Positions 1-8,083 of a DNA stretch of 64,000 bases are shown here, in pieces (positions within the stretch are counted from its first letter, which is position 1; every line of letters starts with the position of its first letter). The stretch comes from Lagierella massiliensis (lineage in GTDB: Bacteria; Bacillota; Clostridia; Tissierellales; Peptoniphilaceae), in assembly GCF_001407835.1 (NCBI RefSeq), contig NZ_CYUO01000004.1, forward strand, positions 14,739 to 78,738, given 5' to 3'. The notes under the pieces are model-generated. The model was not told where the DNA came from, searched no databases, and was given only the letters and a program-made list of their open reading frames with translations. The position numbers and the translations under genes are program-made.

Positions 1-2875
1 CTTTTGGTGAGTCTACTTTTGCACCATCTTTTAGGTTTCCTTTTGCTTCTGGAAGTTGTTTTAATACTCCTTCTGGAAGTGTTTCTGGTGATCCTTTTGA
101 TGGTTTGAATTCATAATCTACTTTGTATTCTTTTGTTTCTACTGGTCTGTATACGTAGGTTACGTGTTGGTCGCCTTTTTTAACTTCTCCATTTGCTGGG
201 GCTGAATTGTCATCCATTTTTACAAATTCATAGCCTCCAAATGTTTTTTGTTCTGTTTTGTATGGTGTTCCAACTTCTGCGTTTACTAAGACTTCTTTTT
301 CTTCTTCTAATACTGTTCCGTCTTCTGCTACGTATTTTACGTATACGCTTCCTGTTTCTGGTTTAGGGTCTTCTTTTGCTGTGAATTCCCATGTTCCTAC
401 AAAGTGTTCGTCTGCTCCGTTTATTGTTGCTTCTGTTCTGTCGTAGCCTTTGAATGTCCATGTTCCTTCTGCTGTTGTTACTTCTTTTTGTGTTGGTTCT
501 GTTGGTACGACTGTGTTGCCATCTACTTTTCCTGTTTGGTTTTCTGGCAATAATGCTTTTACTTCGTCTGGTAATTCTTTACCTGGTGTACCTGATTTGA
601 ATTCGTGGGTTACTTTGTATTCTGTTGGTTGTGGTTCTTCATCTTTTGTGAATTTCCATGTTCCTGTTACGTGTTCGTCTGCTCCATTGATTGTTGCAGT
701 TTCTTTATCCCACGCTTCAAATGTCCATGTTCCACCGTTTTCTTCGTCTTTTACTGGAGTGAAGTTTGTTGGTGATGGAACTGCTGTACCATCTTTTAGG
801 TTTCCTTTTGCTTCTGGAAGTTGTTTTAATACTCCTTCTGGAAGTGTTTCTGGTGATCCTTTTGATGGTTTGAATTCGTAGTCTACTTTGTATTCTGTTG
901 GTTGTGGTTCTTCATCTTTTATGAATTCCCATGTTCCTACGAATTTTTCATCTGCTTTATCTATTGTTGCATCTGTTTTATCGTAGTTTTTGAATACCCA
1001 TTTTCCACCTTCTACAGGTACTTCTGTTTTTTCTGGTTGAGTTGGAGTTACTTTTTCTCCATCTTTTTTACCTTCTTGGTCTTTTGGCAATAATGCTTTT
1101 ACTTCGTCTGGTAATTCTTTATCAGCTGTTCCTGATTTGAATTCGTGAGTTACTTTGTATTCTGTTGGTTGTGGTTCTTCATCTTTTGTGAATTTCCATG
1201 TTCCTGTTACGTGTTCGTCTGCTCCATTGATTGTTGCAGTTTCTTTATCCCACGCTTCAAATGTCCATGTTCCACCGTTTACTTCGTCTCTTACTGGAAT
1301 GAAGTCTTTTGGTGATTGAACTGCTGTACCATCTTTTAGGTTTTCTTTTGCTTCTGGAAGTTGTTTTAATACTTCTTGTGGAAGTGTTTTTGGTGTTCCT
1401 TCTGCTGTTGATGGTTTGAATTCGTAGTCTACTTTGTATTCTTTTGCTGGAACGATACCTGCATCTAAATTTCTAATTTCTCTATTTGGTTCTAATGTAA
1501 TTACATCTGTTTTACCTGTTGCTGGATCTATATCTGAATTTGTATCAACAGTTCCTTGTCCCTTTGTTGTGAGAGTTTGTCCTTCATTTGGAACTACTTG
1601 AACTACGTATTCACCTGCTGGTAAGTTCTGAAATTTGTAATTACCATTTGCATCTGTCACTTGGTCTGGAACTTCGTTTCCGTTAAAGTCTTTTACCGGA
1701 TTTCCTTCCTTATCAAGAAGTTTTACAGTTACTCCTTCAACTCCTTTTTCTCCAGCATCTTGTATTCCATTGGCATTATCATCTAACCAAACTTTATCTC
1801 CAATAGATGAAGTCTTTGGAAGTCTTAATGAAGCTCTAAATAAATCCCAGTTTTGATCACCGTTAAAAGATTGCCCTCCAATACGAACACTTTCAGGGTT
1901 TATTACGTTCATTCCATTGATTCCGTCTCCATGAGATGGATCTTGACCTGCATGATTTGCAAAATATGAAAAATGAGTCTTATATTCTGCTTGTGAGAAC
2001 TTTGAATATGGTGTTGCTTGATGATATAACTTAAAAGTTACTTCATCAAATGTTCCCTTTAATTTAACACTTCCTGTTCCTGCTGGTGCAAGTGCAGGAC
2101 TATTTACATTGTACTGTCTTCCATAAGCATCATAGAATTGAATCCAATTGTATCCACCATTATCTACTTCTGCTCTTGTATAAGTATTTCTGTCTTTTAC
2201 TTGAATAATGTTATTATCCGCAGTTAGATTTGAGTTGGACGCTACATTTTCTAAAGTAATTCCTTCAGTTGCAAGATGTAGGTTTGTACTGTTAAATGAT
2301 CCCATACCTACAAGAATCATTTGTCCATTGTAAACATATGAACCAACCCTACTTACATAGCCACCAAGTCCTGATAAATCTAATATTGGATCTGTAACTT
2401 TTCTATCAAATTTAAAAGTTACACTACCCACTTCAAATTCTCCATCAGCGTTGTATTTTGCCCATGATCCTAAAGGTCCGCCACATCCGTTACTTGCTTG
2501 TGTATTAATACCTAAAGCAGGAATAGATGCTGGATTCGGATTTCCATAAAGCATATTGGATTTTGCGCCATAAGATGATTGATTCTCTCCATTTGCAGAT
2601 AAATACGATGCTCCATCATTTCTATCAGCTTGTTTAACAAATGTTGCTGTTACGGCTACATTTCCAATTGTAGCTTTCCCTGTAGAATAGGCTCCAGCAC
2701 CATTCTTAACTGTAAAGTTAGTTGCTATGTTGTCTGACATAGTCCAACTTGTGTTTACGTCAAAATCTTCTGCTGATACTTCAGCATAAGCCTTGTTTAA
2801 TCCCGTAAATCCTAAACTGGTTAAGATTATTGCAAAGGATAAAACTAAAGCTACGAGTCTTTTTCTTTTTGCCAT
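1..2875 (-). CDS. Multi-repeat surface adhesin (SdrD-B, SHIRT and MucBP domains), 3' end outside window
   Basis: The frame is open from the ATG at 2875 (RBS AAGGAGA) down to base 2, so at least 958 residues are present and the C-terminus is missing. Residues 1-31 form a signal peptide (basic start, hydrophobic core, Ala-X-Ala near 30). Residues about 32-355 are a Gly/Asn-rich N-terminal region that I do not recognise. Residues about 358-470 form an SdrD B-like domain (SIGDKVWLDDNANGIQD, then DANGNYKF). After it, SHIRT-type repeats of about 85-90 residues alternate between two subtypes (EYKVDYEFKPS and EYKVTHEFKSG), giving A-B-A-B. A MucBP-like unit (VYVKYVAEDGT) and another A repeat follow at the edge. 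Family knowledge says such repeats make a stalk that presents an adhesin domain. The anchor (LPXTG or CWB2) cannot be seen. The plus-strand open frames here are shadows of the repeats. Confidence 0.9.
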   Translation of the reverse strand, partial: MAKRKRLVALVLSFAIILTSLGFTGLNKAYAEVSAEDFDVNTSWTMSDNIATNFTVKNGAGAYSTGKATIGNVAVTATFVKQADRNDGASYLSANGENQSSYGAKSNMLYGNPNPASIPALGINTQASNGCGGPLGSWAKYNADGEFEVGSVTFKFDRKVTDPILDLSGLGGYVSRVGSYVYNGQMILVGMGSFNSTNLHLATEGITLENVASNSNLTADNNIIQVKDRNTYTRAEVDNGGYNWIQFYDAYGRQYNVNSPALAPAGTGSVKLKGTFDEVTFKLYHQATPYSKFSQAEYKTHFSYFANHAGQDPSHGDGINGMNVINPESVRIGGQSFNGDQNWDLFRASLRLPKTSSIGDKVWLDDNANGIQDAGEKGVEGVTVKLLDKEGNPVKDFNGNEVPDQVTDANGNYKFQNLPAGEYVVQVVPNEGQTLTTKGQGTVDTNSDIDPATGKTDVITLEPNREIRNLDAGIVPAKEYKVDYEFKPSTAEGTPKTLPQEVLKQLPEAKENLKDGTAVQSPKDFIPVRDEVNGGTWTFEAWDKETATINGADEHVTGTWKFTKDEEPQPTEYKVTHEFKSGTADKELPDEVKALLPKDQEGKKDGEKVTPTQPEKTEVPVEGGKWVFKNYDKTDATIDKADEKFVGTWEFIKDEEPQPTEYKVDYEFKPSKGSPETLPEGVLKQLPEAKGNLKDGTAVPSPTNFTPVKDEENGGTWTFEAWDKETATINGADEHVTGTWKFTKDEEPQPTEYKVTHEFKSGTPGKELPDEVKALLPENQTGKVDGNTVVPTEPTQKEVTTAEGTWTFKGYDRTEATINGADEHFVGTWEFTAKEDPKPETGSVYVKYVAEDGTVLEEEKEVLVNAEVGTPYKTEQKTFGGYEFVKMDDNSAPANGEVKKGDQHVTYVYRPVETKEYKVDYEFKPSKGSPETLPEGVLKQLPEAKGNLKDGAKVDSPK

Positions 2876-3100
2876 CTCTTTTCTCCTTATTAAAATAAAT
2901 TAACTAACTGCCAACCAAAAAAATTAATTCTTGACGCCACCTCCAAATATGAATTTAGATTTCCCATGTAAAAATAAATTTACCTATTCAGCAATTAAGC
3001 AAACTTTTCAACATTTTCGTATAAGATACATTACTTAATAGCGAAGAATTTTACGTAAGGAATCATAAATTATAAATTTTTACATTTTACTTCTACCTAT

Positions 3101-3106
3101 ATTATA
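3101..3106 (-). promoter_or_regulatory. Possible -10 element of the adhesin gene
   Basis: The minus strand reads TATAAT here, about 225 bases before the adhesin start codon. No good -35 hexamer lies 17 bases upstream, only an A-rich run on that strand. The result would be a long leader. I see no known riboswitch in it. Confidence 0.35.
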
Positions 3107-3272
3107 CTACATTTATTAGACTTTTTTTCGTTTATTTTTTTTTTTTTTATAAATCATACTTTACCATTTTTCTCAAAAAGTCATCTTCAAAATAATTCTT
3201 TATTCCCTATATTATTTTTATTTAATTTCTATGCCTTGAGTTAAATTTTACAAACTAAAAAGGCAATCCATC

Positions 3273-3306
3273 CCGTCAACCTATTTATGCTGTTTTAGTT
3301 GACATG
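3273..3306. repeat. Inverted-repeat element, copy 1 (degenerate)
   Basis: GTCAAC (3275-3280) faces GTTGAC (3298-3303). This is the most diverged of four related copies. It shares its left flank (AAAGGCAATCCAT) with copy 2. Confidence 0.6.
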
Positions 3307-3661
3307 TTTCTTATGTCATTTAGATTGATAAAACTGTTTAAATTTCAAAATTATTGTTCACTTTTTATGCTCCATACTTTTAAAAATTGTTCTTTATTGC
3401 CCTCACTTAGAAATTTTTTTAACACGCTATTTTTTACTTACCTAACTGCAATAGGCACTCCTTTAATCTCTCCAAAACGATAAAATATTTTTCCCAATTA
3501 AACTACATTAAAATTATTTTATTCTCTCAACCCTTGTAACTTCTCTTACTCACTAAACTTCATTACATAGTTTTTACTCCTTCCAATCCACTTAGTTTTT
3601 TTGCTTAATAATATTATTTTCAAAAGCCATCTTTCCTTGCACGCTACAAAGACAATCCATT

Positions 3662-3694
3662 CTGTCAACCTGTTTATATTATTTTAGTTGACAG
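3662..3694. repeat. Inverted-repeat element, copy 2
   Basis: CTGTCAAC (3662-3669) faces GTTGACAG (3687-3694). The downstream flank GGTTTGCCATGTCG is shared with copy 4, and AAAGACAATCCATT upstream is shared with copy 1. Confidence 0.75.
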
Positions 3695-4130
3695 GTTTGC
3701 CATGTCGTGGGAATATATAATAAAGAATTGAACTGTTGAACTAATTAAGATTTAACGAATAAAAAAATAAAACTGAGCTTAAAATAAAATTAATAGTTAA
3801 AGTGAAATGATTAGCAAAAATAACACAAAAGAACTACTACACTTAAGCTAAAACAAAATCGAGAAATAAAAAAATAGTAGATGAAAATGGAATTGAATTA
3901 GAAATTAAATTAAGATTGAAACAAAAGGTAAAACTATATTATAAAACAAAAGGTAAAACTATATTATAAAATGAAAGGTAAAACTATATTATAAAATGAA
4001 AGAAAGAAATAAGATGACTACAAAACAACATTAATCTTTCTGTTTTCAAAATTACGCCAAGGACTATGATATTTTTCATTTACATAAATACTGATAACAA
4101 GTTCTACCTTTGCATACTTAGCCTACCCAC

Positions 4131-4165
4131 CCTGACAACTTGTTTGCAATATTTTGGTTGACATG
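4131..4165. repeat. Inverted-repeat element, copy 3
   Basis: CCTGACAAC faces GGTTGACATG around the same 15-base centre as copy 4 (TGTTTGCAATATTTT). The upstream flank CCTACCCACC is also shared with copy 4. Confidence 0.7.
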
Positions 4166-4406
4166 TTCGCTGCGTCAAGGGATATATTAAAGAACTGAAC
4201 GAAGAAACTAATCAAGATATAAAGAAATATAAATTAAGATTGAAACAAAAGGTAAAACTAAATTATAAAATGAAAGAAACAAAATAAGATGTCTATAAAA
4301 CAACATTAATCTTTCCCTTTTCTAAAATCACGCAAACAACTATAGTATTTTTCATTTACATAAACATCTATAATAAGTTCTACCTTTGTATACTTCGCCT
4401 ACCCAC

Positions 4407-4441
4407 CCTGTCAACCTGTTTGCAATATTTTGGTTGACAGG
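4407..4441. repeat. Inverted-repeat element, copy 4 (perfect arms)
   Basis: CCTGTCAACC (4407-4416) and GGTTGACAGG (4432-4441) are perfect 10-base arms around a 15-base centre. The layout resembles Firmicutes BirA operators (TTGTTAACC, ~14-base gap, GGTTAACAA), and the next gene on the right is bioY. The distance to bioY is about 860 bases, so any regulatory role is inference. Confidence 0.75.
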
Positions 4442-4523
4442 TTTGCCATGTCGTTAGAATATATTATAAATGAGAGAGCTTTTGAACTAATTACTATGTA
4501 ATGAAATACAAAATGAAAAATAG

Positions 4524-5068
4524 GAAAAAATTAGAAGTAATAGGAAAATTAGAAGTAATAAAAAAATTTAGAAGTAATAGAAAAATTAGAAGTAATAGGA
4601 AAATTAGAAGTAATAGGAAAATTTAGAAGTAATAGGAAAATTTAGAAGTAATAGGAAAATTAGAAGTAATAAAAAAAATTAGAAGTAATTGGAAAATTAG
4701 AAGTAATTGGAAAATTAGAAGTAATAGGAAATTAAAAGTAATAGAAAAATTAGAAGTAATAGGAAATTAAAAGTAATAGAAAAATTAGAAGTAATAAAAA
4801 AATTTAGAAGTAATTGGAAAATTAGAAGTAATAGAAAAATTAAAAGTAATAGGAAAATTAGAAGTAATAGGAAATTAAAAGTAATAGAAAAATTAGAAGT
4901 AATAGAAAAATTAGAAGTAATAGAAAATTAGAAGTAATAGAAAATTAGAAATAATAGAAAATTAGAAATAATAGAAAAATTAGAAGTAATTGGAAAATTA
5001 GAAGTAATTGGAAAATTAGAAGTAATAGAAAATTAGAAGTAATTGGAAAATTAGAAGTAATTGGAAAA
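4524..5068. repeat. 30-copy short tandem array, ~18-bp unit
   Basis: About 30 head-to-tail copies of a 17-19-base unit, consensus GGAAAATTAGAAGTAATA, run without unique spacers. Variants are TTAAAAGTAAT, TTAGAAATAAT, and TTGG or TAGA junctions. An 18-base unit could encode a six-residue repeat, but the 17- and 19-base units break the frame and introduce stops, so I read it as non-coding. The plus strand is very purine-rich. The array looks like a variable-number tandem repeat. Confidence 0.9.
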
Positions 5069-5303
5069 TGAAACTTATAAATTAAATGGAAAGAAAAGCT
5101 ACTACAAATAATCTAAAACTAAATTCAATAACCAAAAATTATACTGGATGAAGTTGGGGGTTAAATTAAAATCAAAAAAAATTAAATAAAGATTGAAGCT
5201 ATCCATGTCTAAATCAATTAGCAAATCACATACTAATTTTAAATGAAGATAAATTCTAAATGGCAAAAATACATAAAATGATTTTATTAAGGGGTGGGAT
5301 TAA

Positions 5304-5825
5304 ATGAATAAGTCAATGGACATTGCTTTAATGGGAATGTTGTTGGGAATTATGGTTATCTCCTCGTGGATATCCATACCAATGACTGTTCCTTTTACTC
5401 TACAGACTTTTGCAATCTTTCTAACTATTCTTCTCCTTGGAACATGGAGGGGATTTTTTGTAGTGCTTTCTTATATTGCCCTTGGACTTTTTGGTCTTCC
5501 AGTTTTTTCTGGTTTTAAGTCGGGGTTTGCAGCAATAGCAGGACCAACTGGTGGATACATCTTAGGATTTTTATTAACTGCAATCGTCACTGGAAAGCTT
5601 CTGGAGTTTTTGCCTGATAAAAAAATTTATAGATACCTTTCCATGTTTATTGGTCTTGTTGTATGCTACGCCTTTGGCACTTTTTGGTTTGTAAATATGT
5701 ACACTAAAGCCGCCATAAGCTTTTCAAGGGCCCTGTCCCTTTGTGTAATTCCTTTTATAATTCCTGATGTTTTAAAGATTCTATTGGCTGATTATATTGC
5801 AAAGCTGTTAAAGAAAGTTGGTTAG
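5304..5825 (+). CDS. bioY: Biotin transporter BioY (ECF S component)
   Basis: A 173-residue, very hydrophobic protein with about six membrane segments. It carries typical BioY features: PFTLQTFAIFL near the N-terminus and the glycine-rich AGPTGGYILGFLL near residues 92-104. It would bind biotin in the membrane and work with an energising ECF module (EcfT plus ATPases), which is not adjacent. The RBS AAGGGGTGGG precedes the ATG. birA starts 2 bases after the stop, so the two are probably co-transcribed. A BirA-responsive promoter is expected. I see no operator in the 70 bases just before the gene, although BirA-like inverted repeats lie further upstream. Confidence 0.93.
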   Translation: MNKSMDIALMGMLLGIMVISSWISIPMTVPFTLQTFAIFLTILLLGTWRGFFVVLSYIALGLFGLPVFSGFKSGFAAIAGPTGGYILGFLLTAIVTGKLLEFLPDKKIYRYLSMFIGLVVCYAFGTFWFVNMYTKAAISFSRALSLCVIPFIIPDVLKILLADYIAKLLKKVG

Positions 5826-5827
5826 AT

Positions 5828-6793
5828 ATGAAGGTAAGAGATGAAGTTTTTAAACTCTTAGAAAAAAATATAAATAATTTTATTCCAGGCACCAAGATGG
5901 CGCTGGAGCTTCAAGTTACAAGAAATGCCATTTGGAAGGCAATTGAAGAGCTTCGCAGGGAAGGCTTTGAAATAGAGGCAAAAAATCAATATGGCTATCG
6001 TCTTTTAAATAAGAGCAGGGAAAGTTTTAGGAAGGATATTTTATCTTTATGTGAAAATAAAATCTCTCTTGAATACTTGGAAGAGGTTTCTTCTACAAAT
6101 GATTATTTGAAGGTGCTTGCTAATAAAAATCATCTTGAGTACTATACTGTTATTGCAAACAGTCAGTCTGGTGGTAAGGGCAGACAGGGCAAGTCCTTTT
6201 ACTCACCTGGTTCTACGGGAGTATATTTATCTATGCTCCTTCGTCCAAAGTTTTCTATGGAGAAGGCATTGAACATTACAACTTCCGCTGCTGTTGCCGT
6301 TTCTAAAACCATTGAAGAGTTTAATAATAAGGACACCAAAATAAAATGGGTTAATGATATCTTTATTGATAATAAAAAAGTCTGTGGCATTTTAACGGAA
6401 GGCTCTATGGACTTTGAACAATTAAATCTGTCTTATGCAGTCCTTGGTATTGGGGTAAATCTTTTTAAGCCAAGGACTTTTCCAAACGATATTTCAAATA
6501 TCGCAGGTTATGTGATTGAAGACTTTGATGAAGAATTAAAAGCAAAGTTTATTGCAAGGCTTATTGATAATGTAATCTACCATTATAAAAATATTGATTC
6601 TAAAGAATTTAATGAGTATTATAGAGAAAAGTCGTATCTTAAAGGTCGTACCGTTACTTTCGACTATGAAGGAAATCAAGAAATAGGCAAGGTACAGGAT
6701 ATTGATGAAAATTATTCTCTTGTTATTGATACAAAAGACAAAGTGATACATCTTAAAACTGGAAGCGTGGAACTTAAGGAGGACATATGTTAA
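5828..6793 (+). CDS. birA: Bifunctional biotin protein ligase / biotin operon repressor
   Basis: A 321-residue protein that makes biotinyl-AMP, transfers biotin to carboxylase carrier domains, and represses biotin genes when loaded. Residues 1-60 form a winged helix (TKMALELQVTRNAIWKAIEE), which marks the regulatory class. The ligase core carries GGKGRQGKSF (about 115-124) and KWVNDIF (about 172-178), the nucleotide/biotin loop and the catalytic lysine region. A C-terminal SH3-like domain follows. Length is normal for a class II BirA. The gene follows bioY directly and overlaps pyrC by 7 bases. Confidence 0.95.
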   Translation: MKVRDEVFKLLEKNINNFIPGTKMALELQVTRNAIWKAIEELRREGFEIEAKNQYGYRLLNKSRESFRKDILSLCENKISLEYLEEVSSTNDYLKVLANKNHLEYYTVIANSQSGGKGRQGKSFYSPGSTGVYLSMLLRPKFSMEKALNITTSAAVAVSKTIEEFNNKDTKIKWVNDIFIDNKKVCGILTEGSMDFEQLNLSYAVLGIGVNLFKPRTFPNDISNIAGYVIEDFDEELKAKFIARLIDNVIYHYKNIDSKEFNEYYREKSYLKGRTVTFDYEGNQEIGKVQDIDENYSLVIDTKDKVIHLKTGSVELKEDIC

Positions 6794-8046
6794 TTAAAAA
6801 TGGTCATGTAATTGATCCTAAAAATAATGTGGATGAAGTGTTGGATATTAGAATTAGTGAGGGCAAGGTTGTAGAAATTGCCAAGGACTTAAGGGAAGAT
6901 GGAGAAGAAGTTATTGATGCAAAGGGGCTTGTGGTTTCCCCCGGCCTTGTGGATGTGCATGTTCACTTTAGAGACCCTGGGTTTACTCATAAGGAAGATA
7001 TATATACTGGCGCAAATGCAGCTGCAAGGGGCGGCTTTACCACAGTTGTTTGCATGGGAAACACCAATCCAACCATGGATAATGAAGACACATTAATGGA
7101 TTTTATTGAGCGTTCAAAAAAATGTCCCATAAACGTTAAGACCATTGCCACCGTAAGCAAGAAGTTAAGTGGTAAGGAGTTTACAGACTTCGAAAAGCTA
7201 ATTGAACTTGGTGCCGTTGGTCTTAGTGATGACGGTGTTGTAATTAAAGACGGAAAGTTTTTAAAAGAAGCACTGGACAGGGCATATAAATTAAATGTTC
7301 CAGTAAGTCTTCATGAAGAGGACTCAGATATGCTTGGCTCTCACGGAGTAAACGAGGGCGAAGTTGCAAAGGCTTTTAATGTAAAGGGTGCATCAAAGGC
7401 TTCGGAATATTCACAAATCGCAAAGGACCTGGCAATAGGACTAAGTACTAAGGGTCACATCCACATTCAACATATATCATGCAAGGAGTCGGTTGAAATA
7501 ATAAAATTATTTAAAGAGCTTGGAGTAAATGCAACTTGCGAAGTGACACCAAACCACTTTAGTTTAAACGAGGAAGATGTTTTAAAATTTGGAACTCTGG
7601 CAAGAATAAATCCACCAATTAGAACAGAAGAAGATAGAATCGCTCTAATTGAAGGTTTAAAATACGGTACAATCGACATGATTGCAACGGATCACGCTCC
7701 CCATACCATGAAGGAAAAAGAAAGGGAATTTGAAAGGGCACCAAGTGGAATCCTTGGACTTGAAACTTCACTGTCCCTATCCATAACAAATCTTGTAAAA
7801 AAAGGACACCTAACACTTCAACAGCTTATTGAAAAGATGTCTTTAAATCCTGCAAAATTATTTAACTTTCCTGCAGGAGAAATAAAAAAAGATTTTCCTG
7901 CGGATATAACAATCTTTAATCCCGATGAAGAGATAATATATGATGAATTTGTTTCCAAATCAAAAAACTCCCCATATGTGGGAATGAAACTGCAAGGTGT
8001 TGTTAAGTACACCATCTGTGGTGGAAAGGTTGTTTATAAAGATTAA
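6787..8046 (+). CDS. pyrC: Dihydroorotase
   Basis: A 419-residue amidohydrolase that interconverts carbamoyl-aspartate and dihydroorotate in pyrimidine synthesis. The metal-binding motif DVHVHFRDPG is at residues 56-65 and TDHAPH is near 301. The rest matches the long, PyrC-type Gram-positive form. The RBS AAGGAGGA lies inside birA and the start overlaps birA by 7 bases, so translation is probably coupled. No other pyr gene is nearby, so this gene is separated from its usual operon and linked to biotin genes. Confidence 0.95.
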   Translation: MLIKNGHVIDPKNNVDEVLDIRISEGKVVEIAKDLREDGEEVIDAKGLVVSPGLVDVHVHFRDPGFTHKEDIYTGANAAARGGFTTVVCMGNTNPTMDNEDTLMDFIERSKKCPINVKTIATVSKKLSGKEFTDFEKLIELGAVGLSDDGVVIKDGKFLKEALDRAYKLNVPVSLHEEDSDMLGSHGVNEGEVAKAFNVKGASKASEYSQIAKDLAIGLSTKGHIHIQHISCKESVEIIKLFKELGVNATCEVTPNHFSLNEEDVLKFGTLARINPPIRTEEDRIALIEGLKYGTIDMIATDHAPHTMKEKEREFERAPSGILGLETSLSLSITNLVKKGHLTLQQLIEKMSLNPAKLFNFPAGEIKKDFPADITIFNPDEEIIYDEFVSKSKNSPYVGMKLQGVVKYTICGGKVVYKD

Positions 8047-8048
8047 AA

Positions 8049-8083
8049 TAACCCCCTTCGATTATGAAGGGGGGCATTTTTAT
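8049..8083. terminator. Bidirectional terminator between pyrC and the CWB2 gene
   Basis: CCCCCTTC (8052-8059) pairs with GAAGGGGG (8066-8073) across a 6-base loop. T-rich sequence follows on the right and A-rich sequence lies on the left, so it can stop transcription from both converging genes. The stop codon of the minus-strand gene lies in its T tract. Confidence 0.85.

Larger units (their letters stand above)
3912..4490. repeat. Imperfect tandem duplication of ~300 bp, including three 25-bp copies
   Basis: About 3912-4215 and 4230-4490 align along most of their length. Both run from GATTGAAACAAAAGGTAAAAC through AACATTAATCTTTC, TTTTTCATTTACATAAA and TTCTACCTTTG into the inverted repeat and then a TATATT-rich tail. 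Within the first copy a 25-base unit containing GGTAAAACTATATTATAAA occurs three times (GGTA at 3927, 3952 and 3977). Confidence 0.75.
2876..5303. other. 2.4-kb gene-free, repeat-rich intergenic region
   Basis: No open frame above 60 codons with a plausible start or ribosome binding site was found on either strand. The adhesin is transcribed leftward out of this region and bioY rightward. It holds the adhesin promoter region, four copies of an inverted repeat (3273-4441), an imperfect ~300-bp duplication, three 25-bp tandem copies near 3921-3996 and a 30-copy short tandem array (4524-5068). These are listed separately. I see nothing that looks like a tRNA or a known structured RNA. Confidence 0.8.

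Noticed and set aside
4501-4640. Coding origin of the tandem array (six-residue repeat from the 18-base unit)
   Set aside because: Units of 17 and 19 bases shift the frame and a stop appears after about 40 codons. There is no ribosome binding site.
4524-5068. CRISPR array
   Set aside because: The repeats are contiguous with no unique spacers, the unit is about 18 bases and no cas gene is in the window.
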